Part shown: positions 21,683-29,932 of the stretch, piece by piece
Layout of the letters: each line of letters begins with the position of its first letter
Numbering within the stretch: position 1 is the stretch's first letter
Assembly (NCBI GenBank): GCA_001698425.1
Contig: MBRE01000093.1
Coordinates: 1-32,124 of the forward strand
Direction: 5' to 3'
DNA length: 32,124 nucleotides
Origin: Oscillatoriales cyanobacterium USR001
Lineage (GTDB): Bacteria; Cyanobacteriota; Cyanobacteriia; Cyanobacteriales; Microcoleaceae
The notes under the pieces: generated by a model
The model's database searches: none
What the model saw: the letters and a program-made list of their open reading frames with translations, nothing else
Told to the model about the DNA's origin: nothing
Program-made: the position numbers and the translations under genes

Positions 21683-22000
21683 AATTATTTAGTTTAACTA
21701 TTTTAGGCTAATGGTTACTAAACCACAAAGACACAAAGACACAAAGAAAAAATGGCTTTTGACTGACCCCCAACGGCTGAACCCCATCACCCCGTTACTT
21801 TCTCGTAAAATTCACGTAAATCTTACCTAAACTTTACAAAATTTAGGGGAAATTCTAACGCTACTACTTGAAACTTGTAAGTGCTTTGTGTCATCCTTAA
21901 GTTAGAACTTAGTTTAAGTTTAAAAGTCAGGAGCGGCAATCAATCCTCAATCCAATGGTGCTAAAAAATTACAGAACTAAGTGAGGGAAGGTAAAATTAA
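21683..22000. other. Divergent intergenic region between murF and the gene at 22001
   Basis: There is no gene here. A short direct repeat ACACAAAG occurs two to three times at about 21727-21750, and the AT-rich stretch around 21800-21900 probably holds the two divergent promoters. GGAAGG (21986-21991) is a plausible ribosome site for the GTG at 22001. Confidence 0.6.
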
Positions 22001-23299
22001 GTGGACACTTTAACAAATCGTTACAACCGACAGCCCCACCCAGAAGAACAACTACTCTACAACCACTGGCTAGAACAAGTACAGGTAGAGCAACCAGAGG
22101 AGCTAATCAAGCGCTTTCGGAGTTTATTTATCGAAAGTGTGGGATATCCCGATCGCGAAATAGCAACAGCCTTAGAAAAGCTTGCAGCCTCCAAACACGC
22201 TGAAGAGGAATTTAAGTTTGTCATCAACCGTTGCTGTCATATTCTGATTAACCGCTGGCATACTTCCTCTGCTAAACACACAGCTATCCCTGAATTAATT
22301 AGCCTATTTGAAGGTGTTGCTGCTAAGCCACCGGCACGTTATTTACGTCACCAAAGCAATCAAAGGCTACCCGAATTAATCAAGAAATTTGCCCAGAGCG
22401 AACAGTACATCATACTGCGACGTTTGGCAAAAGTAATTAGTCAGGGCAAAGAAACTAGCAATAATAGTCATAGCACGGCTCAATCTAAACCTTTAGGAGC
22501 ATTAATTTCACGATATCCATACTTGTATAAACACTGCTTGCTGAGTGAAGGTAGTCCTTATGAATACCAGAAAACCATCAAACAAATTCAAACGGAAAAT
22601 CAGCGACAATTTGAAATAGATCTTTCTCAATATGTTGCTCATGCAGTGAGAAGATCCCAAATGGCTAATAATGGAAACGGAGAATCTGTGGGTCGGATTA
22701 TACAACCCATCAAAAACCCAACTTTGTTGAGCGATCGCGAACTCTTTTTCGCCCTCAAACAATTCATTGGCAAAGTCGAAGGAGCCGATACCTATCGGCA
22801 ATTTTCCCAGCGATTCCTGAGTCAGACTAATTACAATCAATCCTATGGTTCATTTAAAGACAACTTGTATGAATACCTGATTACTACCACCAATGGCTCA
22901 GACTACGGTAAACGACAATTTAACGACAAACTATACAAGCAACTACGCAACATTATTCCCCAAAGTGAATCTCAAAAATTCAGCGAATTTTTAATGATTA
23001 GAACTTGCAGCCAACTCTTAAACTTCCTAGTAGTAGAGAGTAGTCAACGCCCCAATCACTTTGTATTCCTCGACCTAGTTTCTAACTTAGGTGCAACTCA
23101 AACCACAGGTCTTCTGTTAAAAATTGTCCTGATTTGTAACCAAGTTAAACCCTACCTAGAAAAGCGATTTGCAATTCTGTTCAATCATTACGAATCTACC
23201 ACGCGAGACGGTGTTCTCTGGTTAGTTAAAGGTCTGGAAAACCTGAACTTAGCCCTAATTACTAATTTTGGGTCAGTTGACCTCTCTTATCTCCGTTAA
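22001..23299 (+). CDS. Conserved cyanobacterial protein of unknown function
   Basis: The 432-aa protein is not recognised by function. It is soluble and helical, and begins MDTLTNRYNRQPHPEEQLLYNHWLEQVQVEQPEELIKRFRSLF. The pattern EEFKFVINRCCHILINRWH, then ELISLFEG, then RLPELIKKFAQSEQY gives the look of a repeat-helical scaffold. There is no signal peptide or membrane segment. The start is GTG at 22001, with GGAAGG nine bases before it. The stop codon at 23297-23299 is also the first base triplet of a MITE-like element. It is followed by rpsU on the same strand. Confidence 0.75.
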   Translation: MDTLTNRYNRQPHPEEQLLYNHWLEQVQVEQPEELIKRFRSLFIESVGYPDREIATALEKLAASKHAEEEFKFVINRCCHILINRWHTSSAKHTAIPELISLFEGVAAKPPARYLRHQSNQRLPELIKKFAQSEQYIILRRLAKVISQGKETSNNSHSTAQSKPLGALISRYPYLYKHCLLSEGSPYEYQKTIKQIQTENQRQFEIDLSQYVAHAVRRSQMANNGNGESVGRIIQPIKNPTLLSDRELFFALKQFIGKVEGADTYRQFSQRFLSQTNYNQSYGSFKDNLYEYLITTTNGSDYGKRQFNDKLYKQLRNIIPQSESQKFSEFLMIRTCSQLLNFLVVESSQRPNHFVFLDLVSNLGATQTTGLLLKIVLICNQVKPYLEKRFAILFNHYESTTRDGVLWLVKGLENLNLALITNFGSVDLSYLR

Positions 23300-23397
23300 G
23301 GAATGAAAATTAAATAACTTGATGATTTTCGTAGTAAGCGCTTTAGCGCTATGAGCGCTTACTACAAACAAGCTAATTATTTAATTTCTATTCTTAA
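23297..23397. repeat. 101-bp MITE-like element with double inverted repeats
   Basis: Outer arms TTAAGGAATGAAAATTAAATAA and, on the right, TTATTTAATTTCTATTCTTAA pair with a few mismatches. Inner arms GTAGTAAGCGC (23331-23341) and GCGCTTACTAC (23355-23365) pair exactly. The left outer arm also occurs at 6178-6200 beside the palindrome at 6202. The element begins on the stop codon of the preceding gene. Confidence 0.85.
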
Positions 23398-23548
23398 GTA
23401 GTCCTAATCAAATTCAAAATTAATTTTTGATTTTGAATTTGATTTTCCAAGTTACCGAAAAATAACGTTTTAAGGTGTGAAATCATCAAAATTTCGATAG
23501 TCTAGTAATTGCATACTTTTAGCAAGGAATTAGAAGGACTTAGATAGA

Positions 23549-23728
23549 ATGACTCAAGTGCTAATCGGCGAAAATGAAAGAATTGAATCGGCCCTGCGTC
23601 GGTTTAAACGTCAAGTCTCCAGTGCAGGGATTTTGGCAGATGTTAAGAAGAGCCGACACTTTGAAACTCCGCTGGAAAAGCGCAAGCGCAAAGCAGTGGC
23701 ACGTCAACGCACAAGACGTTTCCGCTAA
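23549..23728 (+). CDS. rpsU: 30S ribosomal protein S21 (59 aa)
   Basis: The short frame MTQVLIGENERIESALRRFKRQVSSAGILADVKKSRHFETPLEKRKRKAVARQRTRRFR is S21. It has the family's basic C-terminus and the 'RIESALRRFKR' start. S21 binds the 3' region of 16S rRNA near the anti-Shine-Dalgarno. AAGGA about ten bases before the ATG serves as ribosome site. It is too short to appear in a frame search with a 60-residue cut-off, so it is easily missed. Two hairpins follow directly. Confidence 0.95.
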   Translation: MTQVLIGENERIESALRRFKRQVSSAGILADVKKSRHFETPLEKRKRKAVARQRTRRFR

Positions 23729-23772
23729 GGGTTTTCCTTAGCGGTACTCTGGGAGCCGCCACCCGGCGGCTC
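23722..23772 (+). terminator. Double hairpin after rpsU, first stem overlapping the stop codon
   Basis: CCGCTAAGG (23722-23730) pairs with CCTTAGCGG (23736-23744) around GTTTT; the TAA stop lies in the left arm. A second stem GAGCCGCC (23753-23760)/GGCGGCTC (23765-23772) has a four-base loop. No long T run follows, so termination may be imperfect, and read-through into the GTPase gene is possible. Confidence 0.7.
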
Positions 23773-23817
23773 TAACTGCTGCACTTAAATGCTGTACTTA
23801 AATATTTTTTATGAATA

Positions 23818-25305
23818 ATGGAACTCGATCGAGAACTAGATAACACTATTTTAAGCTTCGCAGATATTCAGTCCGAACTGAACTTACGCCATGCCCAAGA
23901 CACCCTGCGAGACATTGTAGAAAATATGGACTTGACACCCCAAGAGCGCACGGGGTTAGAGCCTGCGATTGGAGGGTTAGAAAAAATGCTCGACAAGTTA
24001 GAAAGAGCTTGCGTGCAAATAGCAGTATTTGGCATGGTGGGGCGCGGCAAATCTTCAGTTTTAAATGCACTTTTAGGTCAAAATATCTTTGAAACCGGTC
24101 CCATTCATGGCGTGACTCGTGATACAACAATTGGTCAATGGAACATAGATCGAGAAAAGTCAAGAACTTCGGGGAATGGAGAATTGGGGAGTAAGGGACA
24201 GTTACCAATTCTTTCTAATTCTGCCATTGTTTATCGCTTATCTCAAGTTGAATTAATTGATACTCCGGGAATTGATGAAGTAGATGGCGAGACTCGCGAA
24301 GCTTTGGCTCGTCAGGTAGCAAAACAGGCAGATTTAATTTTATTTGTGGTAGCTGGCGACATTACCAAAGTAGAATATGATGCGCTTTCTCAGTTACGAG
24401 AAGCTGGCAAACCCATGCTTTTAGTGTTTAATAAAATTGACCAATATCCTGATGTCGATCGCATTGCAATTTATCATAAAATTCGGGACGAACGAGTGCG
24501 GGAGTTGCTATCACCAGATGAAATTGTCATGGCGGCGGCTTCGCCTTTGGTGGCGAAAGCAGAGCGGCGGCCTGATGGGAGTATGAATGTGAAAATGACT
24601 CGCGGAACGCCACAAATAGATGATTTAAAGCTGAAAATTTTGGAGATTTTAGACAGAGAAGGTAAATCTTTGGTGGCGCTAAATACGATGCTCTATGCTG
24701 GTGATGTGAATGAGCAGTTAGTCCAGCGAAAAATGGAAATTAGAGAGGATAGTGCGAATCGAATTATTTGGAATGGGGTAATGACTAAGGCGGTAGCTGT
24801 TGCTATTAATCCGATTACTGTGCTGGATATTTTTACTGGTGCAGTGATTGATGTGGTGATGGTGTTAACTTTGTCAAAACTTTATGGCATTGGGATGACG
24901 GAAGCTGGTGCGGTGGAATTGCTGCAAAAAATGGCGCTGAGTATGGGGGGAATTACTGCTAGTGAATTAGTGGCTAATTTTGGTTTGAGTTCTCTTAAAA
25001 GTTTATTAGGTTTGGCTGTACCTGTAACGGGGGGTTTATCTTTAGCACCTTATTTGTCTGTGGCGGTGACTCAAGCTGGGGTAGCGGGGTTTTCTTCCTA
25101 TAGTATTGGACAGGTGACTAAGGCTTATTTGGCTAATGGTGCATCTTGGGGAGATGATGGGCCAAAAGCGGTGGTGAGTCGGATTTTGGCTTCTTTGGAT
25201 GAGGGTTCGATTATGAGTAGAATTAGAGATGAATTGCAGGCGAAGTTGGATTTAGGAAAGGTGAGTCGGGGGCGATTTGGGCAGGAACGAACAATTAACA
25301 ATTAA
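23818..25305 (+). CDS. GTPase with hydrophobic C-terminal region (DUF697-like)
   Basis: The 495-aa protein is a dynamin/Era-like GTPase. G1 is GMVGRGKSS (72-80), G2 is a Thr in HGVTRDTTIG, G3 is DTPG (148-151) and G4 is NKID (205-208). Helices of about 65 residues precede G1. From about 300 to 470 the chain is hydrophobic with Gly-rich helices (WNGVMTKAVAVAINPITVLDIFTGAVIDVVMV) of the DUF697/YcjF type, which suggests membrane association. The role is unknown; such GTPases are common in cyanobacteria. The last residues (TINN) are encoded by TTAACAA repeat units, so the C-terminus was probably rewritten by repeat insertion. Confidence 0.85.
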   Translation: MELDRELDNTILSFADIQSELNLRHAQDTLRDIVENMDLTPQERTGLEPAIGGLEKMLDKLERACVQIAVFGMVGRGKSSVLNALLGQNIFETGPIHGVTRDTTIGQWNIDREKSRTSGNGELGSKGQLPILSNSAIVYRLSQVELIDTPGIDEVDGETREALARQVAKQADLILFVVAGDITKVEYDALSQLREAGKPMLLVFNKIDQYPDVDRIAIYHKIRDERVRELLSPDEIVMAAASPLVAKAERRPDGSMNVKMTRGTPQIDDLKLKILEILDREGKSLVALNTMLYAGDVNEQLVQRKMEIREDSANRIIWNGVMTKAVAVAINPITVLDIFTGAVIDVVMVLTLSKLYGIGMTEAGAVELLQKMALSMGGITASELVANFGLSSLKSLLGLAVPVTGGLSLAPYLSVAVTQAGVAGFSSYSIGQVTKAYLANGASWGDDGPKAVVSRILASLDEGSIMSRIRDELQAKLDLGKVSRGRFGQERTINN

Positions 25306-25311
25306 CAATTA

Positions 25312-25359
25312 ACAGGACTTACGCAGAGACACTATATAGCGTGCTTGCGTAAGTCCTGT
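25312..25359. repeat. 48-bp element with 14-bp inverted ends ACAGGACTTACGCA
   Basis: ACAGGACTTACGCA (25312-25325) pairs exactly with TGCGTAAGTCCTGT (25346-25359). It belongs to the family at 8614 and 16945. It lies between the GTPase and the COP23-like gene and could act as a terminator. Confidence 0.85.
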
Positions 25360-25400
25360 ACAATTAGAATTAAACATTACCATTAATATGAAACTATTTT

Positions 25401-25913
25401 ATGAAACAGTCGTTATTTGCTAAATTGCTAACCATTTTTACTATTGCTTCCATCACCCCTCCAGCCATCAGCCAATCTAGTTGTCCACCCCAGCGAAACT
25501 ATTGCTGCGTTAGCGATCGCGATGGCGTACCGATAACTAGAGTTGTCACCCCGCGAGGACCTGTAACCATGATTCGCTGGGTTCGCACGGAAGATTTACC
25601 TGCGGATTTGACTCCACAGCAGCGTTGCCAGCAAGTATCCGAACGATTGCAAGCTTACCGAGATCGAGGTCAGCTAAAATACATTACAGGTGCGATCGTT
25701 AACGGTCAGCCTGCGATCTGTGTGGCTAAACAGCGAGGTGGTGACTGTCTCCGTGTATTATTCAACCTGAAACCCGGAAGCGACCCCAAGCGTGCATTGA
25801 GAAAACTATTGAATCTGCGGGGGCTTAGTGCAGGAAACCCATTATTTGAAGGTGGTGGTAGACGCTTTTATCTTGATATGAATGATTACCTGAATGAAGT
25901 TACTCCCGACTAA
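25401..25913 (+). CDS. Secreted COP23-domain protein
   Basis: The 170-aa protein begins with a signal peptide (MKQSLFAKLLTIFTIASITPPAIS, cut around residue 24). The rest is a COP23 domain: PVTMIRWVRTEDLPADLTPQQRCQQVSERLQAYRDRGQLKYITGAIVNGQPAICVA, then 'CLRVLFNLKPGSDPKRALRKLLNLR'. COP23 was described as a circadian oscillating protein of Cyanothece; its function is not known. Cys residues at 28, 35 and 36 and others may form disulfides. The gene is followed 31 bp later by a protease gene on the same strand with a strong ribosome site; co-transcription is likely. COP23 genes occur beside trypsin-like protease genes elsewhere in cyanobacteria, as far as I recall. Confidence 0.85.
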   Translation: MKQSLFAKLLTIFTIASITPPAISQSSCPPQRNYCCVSDRDGVPITRVVTPRGPVTMIRWVRTEDLPADLTPQQRCQQVSERLQAYRDRGQLKYITGAIVNGQPAICVAKQRGGDCLRVLFNLKPGSDPKRALRKLLNLRGLSAGNPLFEGGGRRFYLDMNDYLNEVTPD

Positions 25914-25944
25914 ATAATGCTTAATTTAAAAGGAGGTTGTTTCC

Positions 25945-27891
25945 ATGAGTGTTAAATTTTTTGCTGCCACTATTGGACTGTTAGCTACTTTCGGATTAGT
26001 CTATCAAGAGAGTTTTAAGGAATTTTTCTTTGCCGATTCTTCTAAAGATTTAAAACAAACAAATACTAATCAATCGCACGTTAAACAATCATTAGAGAAA
26101 GTCGCTCAAGTCCAACATCCTGAAGAAGTTAGAGAGATATTGCAAACTAAAGACTGTAGTGTTTGCCAAATAGACGGGATTAATTTGAGCGGCGCTAATT
26201 TGCCAGGAGCAACTTTTTGGTCTTCTAGTCTTAGAGAGGCTAATTTCAGCGGGAGTAATCTGGCAGGAGCTAATTTTAATGAAGCTGATTTGACAGGCGC
26301 TAATTTCAGAGGTGCGAATCTTAAAGGCGCAAATTTTAAAAAGGCTAATTTGTCTCACGCAGACTTGACAAATGCTTCTTTAGAAAATGCTTCTTTAGAA
26401 GATGCTATTCTGTTTGCGGCTAATTTGAAAGGTGCAAATTTACGCGGCGCAAATTTGAAGGGGACTCAATTACCTAGTCAAACGATCGGCGAACCTTCTA
26501 ATGGGGGAACAGCGCGATCGCCGCAGTCAGGGGATGTTAAAACCATTGCTAAAGAAATTACGGTACGAATTGATTACCCTGAACCTTCAGGTTCAGGAGT
26601 AATTATTGCTAAAGAAGGCAATATTTACTACGTTCTTACTGCTGCTCATGTCATGTGTGAAAAAAACTTCATTATGTGTAAAGATGCTGTTTTTACTATT
26701 AATATTTTTACCCCAGAGGGCAGCCAAAAAGAAAAGCTAAATTTTAACACTGTTAAAAAACTACCTGGAGTGGATTTAGCAGTATTTTCTTTTACTAGCA
26801 GCAAAAAGTATAGAGTAGCTCGGTTAGCAAATTCCGATCGCATTAGCGGCATCAATGGTACACCTGTTTATGTCTCTGGCTGGCCTGAATCAGATAACTC
26901 TTCCCAGCCATCCTCTTATGTTTTCAGTGGAGGGAAAATAGCTGACAATTCATTAGGAAGTGTCCCAGATGGTTATAGTTTATCTTACGATAACGCAACA
27001 TTACCAGGGATGAGTGGAGGCCCAGTGCTGGATGCAGATGGTCGAGTCGTGGCAATTCACGGTCAGGGATTTAATCAAGAAGTAGATGATAAAGAAGGCA
27101 ACCAAGATTTGTCAGTTAAATTAGAGCTTAATTTGGGAATTCCTATCAATACTTTTTTACAATTAGCTCCTAAGTCAGGAATTAATTTGCGCGTACAAAT
27201 AGATAGCTCCCAACCGCCTGAAAGTGCAAGACGTAGCGTTAGAGTACCCATCGCTTCAGAAACGATTAAAAACCCGAATACAAGAACTGCAAAAGCGGTA
27301 ATTTTGGCAAATAAAGGCTTTGATTTACTGGTAGGAAAACAGCTACAGCAAGCATTGACAACTTTTGAACAAGCGATTCAAATTCAACCTGATTTGCACT
27401 CAGCTTGGTACGGCAAAGGTCGTACTTTGGAAGCGCTAAATCGAAATCAAGAAGCTCTGGTGGCTTTAGATAAAACGATACAAATTCAGCGGAATTTTTA
27501 TTATGCTTTGCAGGCGCGAGGGGATTTGCTGCGAGATTTGAATCGGCGACAAGAAGCGATTGCATCCTATAACCAAGTTATCAACGATAAACCAGATGAT
27601 AAAGATCGCTATCTTCACCGCTTGTTTCAACCTCACGCTTATGTGATGAGGGGAGCTACCCGTTACGATCTGGGCGATCGCGAAGGTGCGATCGCAGATT
27701 ATGGGCAAGCGATCGCTATTAATCAAGATTTTGCACGCGCTTACTATTTCCGAGCATCTGTTTACTTGGAAATGCGAAATAAACAACTTGCTATTAAAGA
27801 TTTCAAAGCGGCGGCTGATCGCTATTTAGCCCAGGGAAATGTTGAGGGCTATCAAAAAACGAGACAACTACTCAGTTTCATTGACCGATAG
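25945..27891 (+). CDS. Pentapeptide-repeat / trypsin-like serine protease / TPR protein
   Basis: The 648-aa protein joins three modules behind an N-terminal hydrophobic segment (about residues 4-20) that probably anchors it in the membrane or is a signal. Residues 77-175 are pentapeptide repeats (A-N/D-L-x-G). The S1-type protease has His235 (LTAAH), Asp277 (GVDLAVF) and Ser357 (PGMSGGPVL), a complete triad. Residues 448 to 640 contain TPR-type repeats. It follows COP23 with AGGAGG at 25931-25936, eight bases before the ATG. It is convergent with the CHAT protease gene. The substrate and role are unknown; the combination of a protease with two binding-scaffold modules suggests a regulatory protease. 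Confidence 0.9.
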   Translation: MSVKFFAATIGLLATFGLVYQESFKEFFFADSSKDLKQTNTNQSHVKQSLEKVAQVQHPEEVREILQTKDCSVCQIDGINLSGANLPGATFWSSSLREANFSGSNLAGANFNEADLTGANFRGANLKGANFKKANLSHADLTNASLENASLEDAILFAANLKGANLRGANLKGTQLPSQTIGEPSNGGTARSPQSGDVKTIAKEITVRIDYPEPSGSGVIIAKEGNIYYVLTAAHVMCEKNFIMCKDAVFTINIFTPEGSQKEKLNFNTVKKLPGVDLAVFSFTSSKKYRVARLANSDRISGINGTPVYVSGWPESDNSSQPSSYVFSGGKIADNSLGSVPDGYSLSYDNATLPGMSGGPVLDADGRVVAIHGQGFNQEVDDKEGNQDLSVKLELNLGIPINTFLQLAPKSGINLRVQIDSSQPPESARRSVRVPIASETIKNPNTRTAKAVILANKGFDLLVGKQLQQALTTFEQAIQIQPDLHSAWYGKGRTLEALNRNQEALVALDKTIQIQRNFYYALQARGDLLRDLNRRQEAIASYNQVINDKPDDKDRYLHRLFQPHAYVMRGATRYDLGDREGAIADYGQAIAINQDFARAYYFRASVYLEMRNKQLAIKDFKAAADRYLAQGNVEGYQKTRQLLSFIDR

Positions 27892-27961
27892 TTTGTTAAA
27901 GAGTTAATCTCTATTTTTCCTAATTCTTAGATTCTGGAAAGTTTCATTATTGGGTTTATGT

Positions 27962-29776
27962 CTAACGTTTACTCTCAATGATTTCAAAGGAATTAATCAT
28001 AGCTTTGGATATTGGCAAAAAATGTTGATATTGATTCATTTCTGCTTGGTAAATAAGAATGTAAACTTTTTGCCAATTCAATACTCCAACCTCCATTCTT
28101 TGAAAAGTAGATGCACCTTCCTTGTATGTATAAACTATTAAATAGCCTTCTCGCTTGTCTAAAATAGTTCTTTTGTTTTCAAGAATATTAACTTGTTCGT
28201 TACTCCGTTTTATTTGCTTGATTACTAAATTTTTATAGGCTTCTAGGGTTATCGGCTGTTGTAAAGTTTCCACATTGAGAATCAATTGCTGTTGAGTTAA
28301 GTTATTTTCTTGAGTGCGAATAAATCTAGCGACTTCTCCTGAGAATCCGTCCTGAATTTTTTGGAGTTGCCAATCTTGAGGATATTTTATCCTTATTCCC
28401 TCGGTAGTTTCTTCATAAAGCTGCCAACTTTGGGCTGCATTGTCAGAGATTTTTGATGAGTTAATTTTATTTTCAGGTTGAATTGCTATTCTTTTTTGCT
28501 CTAAAACTATAATTACCGTAATTACACTCATAAAAATTACGATCGCTATTAACCACAACTTAGATGAAAACCAAAAATTTATCAATCCCGAATTAAAATT
28601 AAACTTATTTGCAAAATATTTACTAATAGAATTACCGCTTAACTCTTGCCAAGTTGGAGGAACTTCTGCCGGATTCTGGCAAATTACTGGTAGCCAAGTC
28701 ACCCCAGGCCAAACTTGCTCCCAATCTTCGAGACGATCGCGCGATCGCCTCACAGATGTCTGCAATGACTGACCACTAGCATATTCAGTAAGAAACTCCT
28801 TCAAAAAAGCTTGTGCGATCGCATCAGGCACTTGTTCCCGCATCGCGATCGCAACCGGAATATACAAACCCGCTTGCGCTAAATCCCGTACTAACCCCAC
28901 ACTATCACAAGAGTTAAAAATAGCTATTTTCAATCCTTTACCTATCGCTTCTCGCAGAGAATTTCTGAAATCGGAAACTTCTAAACTACTATTTTGATTA
29001 ATATAAATTCTCCCGTTTTCTGCTACCATTTCACTATGCCCAGAAAAGAGAAATATATCCCAACCTATTTCGCTTCTAAGCTGCTTCAAGAAATCTTGAG
29101 GCTGAGGTTCATCAAGAAATATAGCATCAGCAGAAGACAAACGCTCAACCTCTTCTCTATCAGTTTGAACATTAATACCTGTACTATCTCCAAGAACACC
29201 TAAAATGCGAACTTTTTCCTTGCCGATCCCTGTTTTATTCAATACCTTAGCACGTTTAAACTCAGAGGAACTCAAAGCTATTTCCAGATCGCTACCATCG
29301 TCATCTTGCAATAAATCCCAAACGTGCCAAGGCAATTTCCACAGCACAGGATCTGGGTTATTAATTTGGAGAATTATCCGAATTTCACCCATTTTATTAC
29401 TTAACTCCTTTAGCAGTCCTTCCCTAATTGGCTGCCAAGTACCTCCTGACATCAGCCAACTTTTCATTTCAGCTTCTAAACTGCGAGCTAATTGACGACA
29501 AGCTGACACCCCCTCACTACTAGCGCGGTTTGTTGTTTGTCCGATTTCAGAAACTGAATTATCGTTTTTAGAGCGCATTGAATTAGGGATAATAGGCTTT
29601 AAAGTCAGGTAGGCCGAGTGCCAAAGTTCATAAAAAGCCCGAACTTTTAAATTTCCCGGTAGTCGGCTGCAAATTTCTTCAGTGGGAGGCGCATTATCTG
29701 ACCAAAATTGCAGCGAAGCATCAAATCCTTCGCTAAAATCTCCCACTCCTATTTTTAAAACGGCTACTCGGCTCAT
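27962..29776 (-). CDS. CHAT (caspase-like) protease with a membrane anchor
   Basis: The 604-aa protein has a CHAT peptidase of the caspase clan: His247 in FLFSGHSEM and Cys290 in IAIFNSCDS form the dyad. The following VPDAIAQAFLKEFLTEY and 'WPGVTWLPVI' blocks fit the family. An N-terminal region of about 180 residues carries no motif I can name. One membrane helix lies at about 407-425, followed by a domain of about 180 residues (IKYPQDWQLQK...) resembling the PsbP-like/DUF1795 lipoprotein-type fold. It is the last gene of a sigma-like/DUF1822/CHAT cassette. A 156-bp gap with a MITE lies before it. CHAT proteases are known to act in signalling and in type III-E CRISPR. Confidence 0.85.
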   Translation of the reverse strand: MSRVAVLKIGVGDFSEGFDASLQFWSDNAPPTEEICSRLPGNLKVRAFYELWHSAYLTLKPIIPNSMRSKNDNSVSEIGQTTNRASSEGVSACRQLARSLEAEMKSWLMSGGTWQPIREGLLKELSNKMGEIRIILQINNPDPVLWKLPWHVWDLLQDDDGSDLEIALSSSEFKRAKVLNKTGIGKEKVRILGVLGDSTGINVQTDREEVERLSSADAIFLDEPQPQDFLKQLRSEIGWDIFLFSGHSEMVAENGRIYINQNSSLEVSDFRNSLREAIGKGLKIAIFNSCDSVGLVRDLAQAGLYIPVAIAMREQVPDAIAQAFLKEFLTEYASGQSLQTSVRRSRDRLEDWEQVWPGVTWLPVICQNPAEVPPTWQELSGNSISKYFANKFNFNSGLINFWFSSKLWLIAIVIFMSVITVIIVLEQKRIAIQPENKINSSKISDNAAQSWQLYEETTEGIRIKYPQDWQLQKIQDGFSGEVARFIRTQENNLTQQQLILNVETLQQPITLEAYKNLVIKQIKRSNEQVNILENKRTILDKREGYLIVYTYKEGASTFQRMEVGVLNWQKVYILIYQAEMNQYQHFLPISKAMINSFEIIESKR

Positions 29777-29842
29777 TGCTACTTTTGTAGAATAATATTT
29801 TCCTAATTATGCCAATTCTCCTGCATTTGTGGAACAGTATTG

Positions 29843-29897
29843 GGGGCGGGTTATTTAATATTTTGGCTTCTAGCATGGATTTGGGTGAACCCGCCCC
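29843..29897. repeat. GGGGCGGGTT...AACCCGCCCC inverted repeat
   Basis: GGGGCGGGTT (29843-29852) pairs with AACCCGCCCC (29888-29897) across 35 bases. It sits between the DUF1822 and CHAT genes and could weaken or stop transcription into the CHAT gene. Confidence 0.8.
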
Positions 29898-29932
29898 TAC
29901 CAAGACTGTTTCAAAATTTTTTAGAATTGTTA

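Noticed and set aside
25312..25359. Riboswitch or attenuator before COP23
   Set aside because: The palindrome has exact arms shared with dispersed elements at 8614 and 16945, so it is a MITE-like repeat rather than a specific RNA sensor.
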